Positions 1 through 9,199 of a DNA stretch of 20,221 nucleotides are shown here, piece by piece; positions within the stretch are counted from its first letter, which is position 1; each line of letters starts with the position of its first letter. A program made the position numbers and the translations under genes. The DNA comes from Saccoglossus kowalevskii. Lineage: Eukaryota > Hemichordata > Enteropneusta > Harrimaniidae. Where the stretch lies: contig NW_003145106.1 of NCBI RefSeq assembly GCF_000003605.2, positions 1 through 20,221 on the forward strand, in the 5' to 3' direction. The notes under the pieces were generated by a model. That model was not told where the DNA came from, did no database searches, and saw nothing but the letters and a program-made list of their open reading frames with translations.

Positions 1-294
1 TTCATCATTACAAGTCTAATGAATTAATAGTAACACTGCTTGAATGAAGATAGTGGAAGTGATGGTGGTGGTGTAATTATTACAAGTCTAATGAATTAAT
101 AGTAACACTGCTTGAATGATGATAGTGGAAGTGATGGTGGTGGTGAAATCATTACAAGTCTAATGAATTAATAGTAACACTGCTTGAATGATGATAGTGG
201 AAGTTATGGTGGTGGTGTAATCATTACAAGTCTAATGAATCAATAATAACACTGCTTGAATGATGATAGTGGAAGTGATGTTGGTGGTGTAATC

Positions 295-329
295 ATTACA
301 AGTCTAATGAATTAATAGTAGCACTAATT
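295..329. repeat. 35-bp truncated unit, copy 1
   Basis: The unit runs from ATTACAAG to AGTAGCAC and then joins directly to TAATT and the next unit. A 37-bp internal deletion has removed the whole G-rich half. Seven further copies with the same breakpoint exist in the window (3206, 6048, 8671, 9560, 12469, 15312, 18002), so the deletion happened once and was then spread by block duplication. It is the best landmark for aligning blocks. Confidence 0.95.
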
Positions 330-1121
330 ATTACAAGTCTAATGAATCAATAGTAACAATGCGTGAATGGTGATAGTGGAAGTGATGGTGGTAGTGTAAT
401 TATTACAAGTCTAATGAATCAATAGCAACACTGCGTGAATGGTGACAGTGGAAGTGATGGTGGTAGTGTTATCATTACAAGTCTAATGAATCAATAGTAA
501 CACTGCGTGAATGTTGACAGTGGAAGTGATGGTGATGGTGTAATCATCACAAGTCTACTGAATCAATAGTAACACTGCGTGAATGTTGACAGTGGAAGTG
601 ATGGTGACGGTGTAATCATTACAAATCAAATGAATGAATAGTAACACTGTTTGAATGATGATAGTGGAAGTGATGGTGGTGGTGTAATCATTACAAGCCT
701 AATGAATCAATAGTAACACTTCGTGAATGGTGACATTGGAAGTGACGGTGCTGGTGTAATTTTTACAAGTCTAATGAATCAATAGTAACACTGCGTGAAT
801 GTTGACAGTGGGAGTGATGGTGGTGGTGTAATCATTACAAGCCTAATAAATGAATAGTAACACTGCTTGAATGAAGATAGTGGAAGTGATGGTGGTGGTG
901 TAATTATTACTAGTCTAATGAATTAATAGTAACACTGCTTGAATGATGATAGTGGAAGTTATGGTGATGGTGTAATCATTACAAGTCTAATGAATTAATA
1001 GTAACACTGCTTGAATGATGATAGTGGAAGTGATAGTGGTGGTGTAATTATTACAAGTCTAATGAATTAATAGTAACACTGCTTGAATGAAGATAGTGGA
1101 AGTGATGGTGGTGGTGTAATC

Positions 1122-1191
1122 ATTACAAGTCTAATGAATTGATAGTAACACTGTGAATGGAGACTGTGGAAGTGATGTTTGTGGTGTAATT
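1122..1191. repeat. 70-bp unit with CACTGTGAATGGAGACTG variant, copy 1
   Basis: This unit is two bases short: CACTGTGAATGG replaces CACTGCGTGAATGG. It also carries AGACTGTGG and GATGTTTGTGG substitutions, making it one of the more diverged units. The same type recurs at 2704, 6875, 8169 and 17500. It carries the AATTGATAG variant of the AT-rich half. Confidence 0.93.
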
Positions 1192-2271
1192 ATTACAAGT
1201 TTGATGAATTAATAGTAACACTGCGTGAATGATGATAGTGGAAGTGATGGCGGTGGTGTAATTGTTACAGGTCTAATGAATTAATAGTAACACTGCTTGA
1301 ATGATGATAGTGGAAGTGATGGTGGTGGTGTAAATATTACAAGTCTAATGAATTAATAGTAACACTGCTTGAATGAAGATAGTGGAAGTGATGGTGGTGG
1401 TGTAATTATTACAAGTCTAATGAATTAATAGTAACACTGCTTGAATGATGATAGTGGAAGTGATGGTGGTGGTGTAATCATTACAAGTCTAATGAATTAA
1501 TAGTAACACTGCTTGAATGATGATAGTGGAAGTTATGGTGGTGGTGTAATCATTACAAGTCTAATGAATCAATAATAACACTGCTTGAATGATGATAGTG
1601 GAAGAGATGTTGGTGGTGTAATCATTACAAGTCTAATGCATCAATAGTAACACTGCTTGAATGATGATACTGGAAGTGATGGTGGTGGTGTAATCATTAC
1701 AAGTCTAATGAATCAATAGTAACACTGCGTGAATGGTGATAGTGGGAGTTATGCTGGTGCTGTAATTATTACAAGTCTAATGAATCAATAGTAACACTGC
1801 GTGAATGGTGACAGTGGAAGTTATGCTGGTGCTGTAATTATTACAAGTCTAATGAATCAATAGTAACACTGTGTGAATGTTGACAGTGGGAGAGATGGTG
1901 GTGGTGTAATCCTTACAAGTCTAATGAATCAATAGCAACACTGCTTGAATGATGATAGTGAAAGAGATGGCGGTGGTGTAATTATTACAAGTCTAATGAA
2001 TTAATAGTAATACTGCATGAATGATGATAGTGGAAGTGATGGTGGTGGTGTAATTATTACAAGTCTAATGAATTAATAGTAACACTGCTTGAATGAAGAT
2101 AGTGGAAGTGATGGTGGTAGTGTAATTATTACAAGTCTAATGAATTAATAGTAACACTGCTTGAATGATGATAGTGGACGTGATGGTGGTGGTGTAATTA
2201 TTACAAGTCTAATGAATTAATAGTAACACTGCTTGAATGATGATAGTGGAAGTGATGGCGGTGGTGTAATT

Positions 2272-2703
2272 GTTACAAGTCTAATGAATTAATAGTAACA
2301 CTGCTTGAATGGTGATAGTGGAAATGATGGTGGTAGTGTAATTATTGCAAGTCTAATGAATTAATAGTAACACTGCTTGAATGATGATAGTGGAAGTTAT
2401 GGTGGTGGTGTAATTGTTACAAGTCTAATGAATTAATAGTAACACTGCTTGAATGGTGATAGTGGAAATGATGGTGGTAGTGTAATTATTGCAAGTCTAA
2501 TGAATTAATAGTAACACTGCTTGAATGATGATAGTGGAAGTTATGGTGGTGGTGTAATTGTTACAAGTCTAATGAATTAATAGTAACACTGCTTGAATGG
2601 TGATAGTGGAAATGATGGTGGTAGTGTAATTATTACAAGTCTAATGAATTAATAGTAAAACTGCCTGAATGATGATAGTGGAAGTTATGGTGGTGGTGTA
2701 ATC
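2272..2703. repeat. Triplicated 144-bp dimer (local expansion)
   Basis: Three tandem two-unit segments start at 2272, 2416 and 2560. Each pairs a GGTGATAGTGGAAATGATGG unit with a GATGATAGTGGAAGTTATGG unit. By eye the first two dimers are identical over all 144 bases. The third differs at a few sites, including ATTATTAC in place of ATTATTGC, AAAACTGCC in place of ACACTGC, and a C in its last spacer. The corresponding places in the other block copies (8025-8168 and 17356-17499) hold one dimer only. This explains the 288-bp difference between block I copies and marks a recent expansion by unequal exchange or slippage. Confidence 0.93.
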
Positions 2704-2773
2704 ATTACAAGTCTAATGAATTGATAGTAACACTGTGAATTGAGACTGTGGAAGTGATGTTTGTGGTGTAATC
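2704..2773. repeat. 70-bp unit, copy 2
   Basis: Same two-base-short type as 1122-1191, but with GAATTGAGACTG where that copy has GAATGGAGACTG. It directly follows the 144-bp dimers. The same arrangement occurs at 8169 and 17500, so the three share a common origin. Confidence 0.93.
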
Positions 2774-3205
2774 ATTACAAGTCTAATGAATCAATAGTAA
2801 CACTGTGTGAATGGTGACAGTGGAATTGATGGCGGTGGTGTAATCATTACAAGTATAATGAATTAATAGTAACACTGCTTTAATGATGATAGTGGAAGTG
2901 ATGGTGGTGGTGTAATTATTACAAGTCTAATGAATTAATAGTAACACTGCTTGAATGAAGATAGTGGAAGTGATGGCGGTGGTGTAATTATTACAAGTCT
3001 AATGAATTAATAGTAACACTGCTTGGATGATGATAGTGGAAGTGATGGTGGTGGTGTAATCATTACAAGTCTAATCAATTAATAGCAACACTGCTTGAAT
3101 GATGATAGTGGGAGTTATGGTGGTGGTGTAATCATTACAAGTCTAATGAATCAATAATAACACTGCTTGAATGATGATAGTGGAAGTGATGTTGGTGGTG
3201 TAATC

Positions 3206-3240
3206 ATTACAAGTCTAATGAATTAATAGTAGCACTAATT
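3206..3240. repeat. 35-bp truncated unit, copy 2
   Basis: Same 37-bp deletion as at 295. Downstream units carry AAGTAATGG and GGAATTGATGG variants, shared with the copy at 8671 and unlike the copy at 295. The array therefore has at least two lineages of this landmark. Confidence 0.95.
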
Positions 3241-3600
3241 ATTACAAGTCTAATGAATCAATAGTAACAATGCGTGAATGGTGATAGTGGAAGTGATGGT
3301 GGTAGTGTAATTATTACAAGTCTAATGAATCAATAGTAACACTGCGTGAATGGTGACAGTGGAAGTAATGGTGGTAGTGTAATCATTACAAGTCTAATGA
3401 ATCAATAGTAGCACTGCGTGAATGTTGACAGTGGAATTGATGGTGATGGTGTAATCATTACAAGTCTAATGAATCAATAGTAACACTGCGTGAATGGTGA
3501 CAGTGGAAGTTATGGTGGTGGTGTAATTATTACAAGTCTAATGAATTAATAGTAACACTGCTTGAATGAAGATAGTGGAAGTGATGGTGGTGGTGTAATT

Positions 3601-3888
3601 ATTACAAGTCTAATGAATTAATAGTAACACTGCTTGAATGATGATAGTGGAAGTGATGGTGGTGGTGTAATTATTACAAGTCTAATGAATTAATAGTAAC
3701 ACTGCTTGAATGATGATAGTGGAAGTGATGGTGGTGGTGTAATCATTACAAGTCTAAGGAATAAATAGTAACACTGCTTGAATGGTAATAGTGGAAGTTA
3801 TGGTGGTGGTGTAATCATTATAAGTCTAATGAATTAATAGTAACACTACGTGAATGTTGACAGTGGAAGTGATGGTGATGGTGTAATT
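3601..3888. repeat. Four ordinary units leading into module B1
   Basis: The first two units (3601-3744) are near-consensus 72-mers. The next two carry AAGGAATAAATAG, AATGGTAATAG and CACTACGTG variants. The left flank of B1 differs from that of B2, B3 and B4, which are preceded by a 66-bp unit. This is a different junction, and units at 18110-18253 resemble it (AATGGTAATAG, then GTTGACAGTGG with GATGGTGATGG). Confidence 0.85.
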
Positions 3889-4103
3889 TTTACAAGTCTG
3901 AGGAATTTATAGTACCACTGCGTGAATGGTGACAGTGGAACTGATGGTGATGGTGTAATCATTACAAATCTGAGGAATTTATAGTAAGACTGTGTGATTG
4001 GTGGCAGTGAAAGTGATGGTGTTGGTGTAATCATTTCAATTCTAATAAATTAATAGTATACTGCGTGAATGATGACAGTGGAAGTGATGGTGGTGGTGTA
4101 ATC
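3889..4103. repeat. Diverged module B1 (72+72+71 bp)
   Basis: These three consecutive units are the most diverged in the array. They carry TCTGAGGAATTTATAG in place of TCTAATGAATTAATAG, AGTACCACTG and AGTAAGACTG variants, GATTGGTGGCAGTG, and TTCAATTCTAATAA. The third unit lacks one base (AGTATACTG). Unit positions 18-20 read TTT in the first two units, which removes the minus-strand stop found in every ordinary unit. This creates the 62-codon minus-strand reading frame 3846-4034, which I regard as a by-product and not a gene. Copies lie at 10669, 17069 and 18961. Confidence 0.93.
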
Positions 4104-4247
4104 ATTACAAGTATAATGAATTAATAGTAACACTGCGTGAATGATGACAGTGAAAGTGATGGTGGTGGGGAAATCATTACAAATCCAATGAATGAATAGG
4201 AACACTGCTTGAATGATGATAGTGGAAGTGATGGTGGTGGTGTAATG
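4104..4247. repeat. Two marker units after module B1
   Basis: The first unit has AAGTATAATGAATT. The second has AAATCCAATGAATG and ATAGGAACACTG, with GGTGGGGAAATC at the end of the preceding unit. The pair recurs in the same place after B2 (10884-11027) and B4 (19176-19319) but not after B3, where the array has switched to another block. Confidence 0.9.
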
Positions 4248-4823
4248 ATCACAAGTCTAATGAATCAATAGTAACACTGCGTGAATGGTGATAGTGGAAG
4301 TTATGGTGGTGATGTAATCATTACAAGTATAATGAATTGATAGTAACACTGCTTGAATGAAGATAGTGGAAGTGATGGTGATGGTGTAATCATTACAAGT
4401 CTAATGAATTAATAGTAACACTGCTTGAATGATGATAGTGGAAGTTATGGTGGTTGTGTAATCATTACAAGTCTAATGAATCAATAATAACACTGCTTGA
4501 ATGATGATAGTGGAAGTGATGGTGGTGGTGTAATGATCACAAGTCTAATGAATCAATAGTAACACTGCGTGAATGGTGATAGTGGAAGTTATGGTGGTGA
4601 TGTAATCATTACAAGTATAATGAATTGATAGTAACACTGCTTGAATGAAGATAGTGGAAGTGATGGTGGTGGTGTAATCATTACAAGTCTAATGAATTAA
4701 TAGTAACACTGCTTGAATGATGATAGTGGAAGTTATGGTGGTTGTGTAATCATTACAAGTCTAATGAATCAATAATAACACTGCTTGAATGATGATAGTG
4801 GAAGTGATGGTGGTGGTGTAATC
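4248..4823. repeat. Tandem pair of 288-bp tetramers, copy 1
   Basis: Two four-unit segments start at 4248 and 4536 and begin with TAATGATCACAAG, a variant spacer containing TGATCA. Within each the order is a GATGTAATC unit, an AAGTATAATGAATTGATAG unit, a GGTTGTGTAATC unit and an AATCAATAATAAC unit. By eye the two tetramers differ at one internal base (GGTGATGGTG against GGTGGTGGTG) and at the last base. Copy number varies between blocks (see 11028 and 19320), so this is a variable sub-array within the satellite. Confidence 0.92.
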
Positions 4824-5039
4824 ATTACAAGTCTAATGAATTAATTGTAACACTGCTTGAATAATGATAGTGGAAGAGATGGCGGTGGTGTAATTATTAC
4901 AAGTCTAATGAATTAATAGTAATACTGCATGAATGATGATAGTGGAAGTGATGGTGGTGGTGTAATTATTACAAGTCTAATGAATTAATAGTAACACTGC
5001 TTGAATGATGATAGTGGAAGTGATGGTGGTGGTGTAATC
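4824..5039. repeat. Three-unit (216-bp) duplication preceding module M1
   Basis: This trimer repeats the start of module M: an AATTAATTGTAAC unit with GAAGAGATGGCGG, an AGTAATACTGCATG unit, and a GCTTGAATGATG unit. The next three units from 5040 repeat it, with the last diverging to GGCGGTGCTG. Other M copies lack this extra trimer. GAATAATGATAG is private to this copy. Confidence 0.88.
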
Positions 5040-5543
5040 ATTACAAGTCTAATGAATTAATTGTAACACTGCTTGAATGATGATAGTGGAAGAGATGGCG
5101 GTGGTGTAATTATTACAAGTCTAATGAATTAATAGTAATACTGCATGAATGATGATAGTGGAAGTGATGGTGGTGGTGTAATTATTACAAGTCTAATGAA
5201 TTAATAGTAACACTGCTTGAATGATGATAGTGGAAGTGATGGCGGTGCTGTAATTATTACAAGTCTAATGAATTAATAGTAACATTGCTTGAATGATGAT
5301 ACTGGAAGTGATGGTGGTGGTGTAATCATTACAAGTCTAATGAATCAATAGCAACACTGCGTGAATGGTGATAGTGGGAGTTATGCTGGTGCTGTAATTA
5401 TTACAAGTCTAATGAATCAATAGTAACACTGCGTGAATGGTGACAGTGGAAGTTATGCTGGTGCTGTAATTATTACAAGTCTAATGAATCAATAGTAACA
5501 CTGTGTGAATGTTGACAGTGGGAGTGATGGTGGTGGTGTAATC
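5040..5543. repeat. Module M1, 504 bp, seven units
   Basis: A fixed sequence of seven 72-bp units: AATTAATTGTAAC, then AGTAATACTGCATG, then GGCGGTGCTG, then AACATTGCTTG with GATGATACTGG, then two TTATGCTGGTGCTG units, then GTGTGAATGTTGACAGTGGG. The same order and exact length recur at 11893, 14376 and 16283, and partly at 19824. It has a constant left edge. At the right edge the GCATGAATG/GTTGGCGG unit usually follows, after which blocks diverge. Confidence 0.92.
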
Positions 5544-5759
5544 ATTACAAGTCTAATGAATTAATAGTAACACTGCATGAATGATGATAGTGGAAGTGTT
5601 GGCGGTGGTGTAATTGTTACAAGTCTAATGAATTAATAGTAACACTGCATGAATGATGATAGTGGAAGTGTTGGCGGTGGTGTAATTGTTACAAGTCTAA
5701 TGAATTAATAGTAACACTGCTTGAATGATGATAGTGGAAGTGATGGTGGTGGTGTAATT
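5544..5759. repeat. Linker with tandem pair of GTTGGCGG units
   Basis: Two identical-looking units (5544 and 5616) carry GCATGAATG and AAGTGTTGGCGG, with an ATTGTTAC spacer, and are followed by one consensus unit. Other places hold a single such unit (9131, 10387, 12397, 13800, 14880, 16787, 18679). The unit is a switch point: what follows may be block I, module B or the truncated unit. Confidence 0.88.
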
Positions 5760-6047
5760 ATTACAAGTCTAATGAATTAATAGTAACACTGCTTGAATGA
5801 AGATAGTGGAAGTGATGGTGGTGGTGTAATTATTACAAGTCTAATGAATTGATAGTAACACTGCTTGAATGATGATAGTGGAAGTGATGGTGGTGGTGAA
5901 ATCATTACAAGTCTAATGAATTAATAGTAACACTGCTTGAATGATGATAGTGGAAGTTATGGTGGTGGTGTAATCATTACAAGTCTAATGAATCAATAAT
6001 AACACTGCTTGAATGATGATAGTGGAAGTGATGTTGGTGGTGTAATC

Positions 6048-6082
6048 ATTACAAGTCTAATGAATTAATAGTAGCACTAATT
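6048..6082. repeat. 35-bp truncated unit, copy 3
   Basis: Equivalent to the copy at 295 (offset 5753), with the same upstream AATCAATAATAAC and GATGTTGGTGG units and the same downstream AATAGCAACACTGCG unit. Confidence 0.95.
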
Positions 6083-6874
6083 ATTACAAGTCTAATGAAT
6101 CAATAGTAACAATGCGTGAATGGTGATAGTGGAAGTGATGGTGGTAGTGTAATTATTACAAGTCTAATGAATCAATAGCAACACTGCGTGAATGGTGACA
6201 GTGGAAGTGATGGTGGTAGTGTAATCATTACAAGTCTAATGAATCAATAGTAACACTGCGTGAATGTTGACAGTGGAAGTGATGGTGATGGTGTAATCAT
6301 CACAAGTCTAATGAATCAATAGTAACACTGCGTGAATGTTGACAGTGGAAGTGATGGTGACGGTGTAATCATTACAAATCAAATGAATGAATAGTAACAC
6401 TGTTTGAATGATGATAGTGGAAGTGATGGTGGTGGTGTAATCATTACAAGCCTAATGAATCAATAGTAACACTTCGTGAATGGTGACATTGGAAGTGACG
6501 GTGCTGGTGTAATTTTTACAAGTCTAATGAATCAATAGTAACACTGCGTGAATGTTGACAGTGGGAGTGATGGTGGTGGTGTAATCATTACAAGCCTAAT
6601 AAATGAATAGTAACACTGCGTGAATGTTGACAGTGGAAGTTATGGTGATGGTGTAATCATTACAAGTCTAAGGAATCAATAGTAACACTGCTTGAATGAA
6701 GATAGTGGAAGTGATGGTGGTGGTGTAATTATTACTAGTCTAATGAATTAATAGTAACACTGCTTGAATGATGATAGTGGAAGTGATAGTGGTGGTGTAA
6801 TTATTACAAGTCTAATGAATTAATAGTAACACTGCTTGAATGATGATAGTGGAAGTGATGGTGGTGGTGTAATC

Positions 6875-6944
6875 ATTACAAGTCTAATGAATTGATAGTA
6901 ACACTGTGAATGGAGACTGTGGAAGTGATGTTTGTGGTGTAATT
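6875..6944. repeat. 70-bp unit, copy 3
   Basis: Counterpart of 1122-1191 at offset 5753, including GAATGGAGACTGTGG and the following TTTGATGAATT unit. The aligned region at 13256 has lost this unit in a 286-bp deletion. Confidence 0.93.
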
Positions 6945-8168
6945 ATTACAAGTTTGATGAATTAATAGTAACACTGCGTGAATGATGATAGTGGAAGTGA
7001 TGGCGGTGGTGTAATTGTTACAGGTCTAATGAATTAATAGTAACACTGCTTGAATGATGATAGTGGAAGTGATGGTGGTGGTGTAAATATTACAAGTCTA
7101 ATGAATTAATAGTAACACTGCTTGAATGAAGATAGTGGAAGTGATGGTGGTGGTGTAATTATTACAAGTCTAATGAATTAATAGTAACACTGCTTGAATG
7201 ATGATAGTGGAAGTGATGGTGGTGGTGTAATCATTACAAGTCTAATGAATTAATAGTAACACTGCTTGAATGATGATAGTGGAAGTTATGGTGGTGGTGT
7301 AATCATTACAGGTCTAATGAATCAATAATAACACTGCTTGAATGATGATAGTGGAAGAGATGTTGGTGGTGTAATCATTACAAGTCTAATGCATCAATAG
7401 TAACACTGCTTGAATGATGATACTGGAAGTGATGGTGGTGGTGTAATCATTACAAGTCTAATGAATCAATAGTAACACTGCGTGAATGGTGATAGTGGGA
7501 GTTATGCTGGTGCTGTAATTATTACAAGTCTAATGAATCAATAGTAACACTGCGTGAATGGTGACAGTGGAAGTTATGCTGGTGCTGTAATTATTACAAG
7601 TCTAATGAATCAATAGTAACACTGTGTGAATGTTGACAGTGGGAGAGATGGTGGTGGTGTAATCATTACAAGTCTAATGAATCAATAGCAACACTGCTTG
7701 AATGATGATAGTGGAAGATATGGCGGTGGTGTAATTATTACAAGTCTAATGAATTAATAGTAATACTGCATGAATGATGATAGTGGAAGTGATGGTGGTG
7801 GTGTAATTATTACAAGTCTAATGAATTAATAGTAACACTGCTTGAATGAAGATAGTGGAAGTGATGGTGGTAGTGTAATTATTACAAGTCTAATGAATTA
7901 ATAGTAACACTGCTTGAATGATGATAGTGGACGTGATGGTGGTGGTGTAATTATTACAAGTCTAATGAATTAATAGTAACACTGCTTGAATGATGATAGT
8001 GGAAGTGATGGCGGTGGTGTAATTGTTACAAGTCTAATGAATTAATAGTAACACTGCTTGAATGGTGATAGTGGAAATGATGGTGGTAGTGTAATTATTA
8101 CAAGTCTAATGAATCAATAGTAACACTGCCTGAATGATGATAGTGGAAGTTATGGTGGTGATGTAATC

Positions 8169-8238
8169 ATTACAAGTCTAATGAATTGATAGTAACACTG
8201 TGAATTGAGACTGTGGAAGTGATGTTTGTGGTGTAATC
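8169..8238. repeat. 70-bp unit, copy 4
   Basis: Counterpart of 2704-2773 with the GAATTGAGACTG variant. It follows a single 144-bp dimer and is matched by 17500-17569 at offset 9331. Confidence 0.93.
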
Positions 8239-8670
8239 ATTACAAGTCTAATGAATCAATAGTAACACTGTGTGAATGGTGACAGTGGAATTGATGGCGG
8301 TGGTGTAATCATTACAAGTATAATGAATTAATAGTAACACTGCTTTAATGATGATAGTGGAAGTGATGGTGGTGGTGTAATTATTACAAGTCTAATGAAT
8401 TAATAGTAACACTGCTTGAATGAAGATAGTGGAAGTGATGGCGGTGGTGTAATTATTACAAGTCTAATGAATTAATAGTAACACTGCTTGGATGATGATA
8501 GTGGAAGTGATGGTGGTGGTGTAATCATTACAAGTCTAATCAATTAATAGCAACACTGCTTGAATGATGATAGTGGGAGTTATGGTGGTGGTGTAATCAT
8601 TACAAGTCTAATGAATCAATAATAACACTGCTTGAATGATGATAGTGGAAGTGATGTTGGTGGTGTAATC

Positions 8671-8705
8671 ATTACAAGTCTAATGAATTAATAGTAGCAC
8701 TAATT
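8671..8705. repeat. 35-bp truncated unit, copy 4
   Basis: Counterpart of 3206-3240, with the same AAGTAATGG and GGAATTGATGG downstream variants. It lies only 889 bp before the next truncated unit (9560), whereas other spacings are 2.6 to 2.9 kb. This reflects the block switch at about 9130. Confidence 0.95.
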
Positions 8706-9065
8706 ATTACAAGTCTAATGAATCAATAGTAACAATGCGTGAATGGTGATAGTGGAAGTGATGGTGGTAGTGTAATTATTACAAGTCTAATGAATCAATA
8801 GTAACACTGCGTGAATGGTGACAGTGGAAGTAATGGTGGTAGTGTAATCATTACAAGTCTAATGAATCAATAGTAGCACTGCGTGAATGTTGACAGTGGA
8901 ATTGATGGTGATGGTGTAATCATTACAAGTCTAATGAATCAATAGTAACACTGCGTGAATGGTGACAGTGGAAGTTATGGTGGTGGTGTAATTATTACAA
9001 GTCTAATGAATTAATAGTAACACTGCTTGAATGAAGATAGTGGAAGTGATGGTGGTGGTGTAATT

Positions 9066-9199
9066 ATTACAAGTCTAATGATTATAGTAACACTGCTTGA
9101 TGATGATAGTGAAGTGATGGTGTGTGTATTATTACAAGTCTATGATTATAGTAACACTGCATGAATGATGATAGTGGAAGTGTTGGCGGTGGTGTAATT
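9066..9199. other. Two units of 65 and 69 bp with clustered one-base deletions
   Basis: Compared with ordinary units, ten single bases are missing between about 9081 and 9145, each from a doubled letter or GGT run: TAATGATTATAG for TAATGAATTAATAG, CTTGATG for CTTGAATG, AGTGAAG for AGTGGAAG, GGTGTGTGTATT for GGTGGTGGTGTAATT, and CTATGATTATAG. No other place in the window shows this density. Such loss in short homopolymers is the usual signature of uncorrected long-read consensus, and it sits exactly where the array switches from block I to a copy of 5616 onward. A real mutational cluster is possible but less likely. Confidence 0.85.

Larger units (their letters stand above)
7..3600. repeat. 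Higher-order block I, first copy
   Basis: This ordered run of about 51 units recurs at 5760-9130. Landmarks match at constant offset 5753: the 35-bp truncated unit (295 and 6048), a TTGATGAATT variant (1201 and 6954), an ATGCATC variant (1628 and 7381 region) and a GGACGTGATGG variant (about 2174 and 7928). After 2703 the offset falls to 5465 because this copy has 288 extra bases (two additional 144-bp dimers at 2272-2559). Two compensating one-unit indels lie near 850-1010. The first six bases (TTCATC) do not match the GTAATT expected from the other copy. Confidence 0.9.
5760..9130. repeat. Higher-order block I, second copy
   Basis: Matches 7-3600 unit by unit at offset 5753, then at 5465 beyond the 144-bp dimer (single here, at 8025-8168). 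Differences are a handful of point changes and two one-unit indels. For example, 6605-6690 holds an extra GTTATGGTGATGG unit and 949-1020 has its own extra unit. The right end coincides with the anomalous low-quality units at 9066-9199. Confidence 0.9.

Noticed and set aside
295-329. Transposon insertion scars at the truncated units
   Set aside because: The short units are simple internal deletions of the satellite unit. No foreign sequence, terminal inverted repeat or target duplication is seen.
3846-4034. 62-codon minus-strand reading frame as a gene
   Set aside because: It lies wholly inside satellite units. It has a 24-residue internal period equal to the 72-bp unit and exists only because module B lacks the stop found in ordinary units. 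I see no promoter, flanking exon or recognisable domain.
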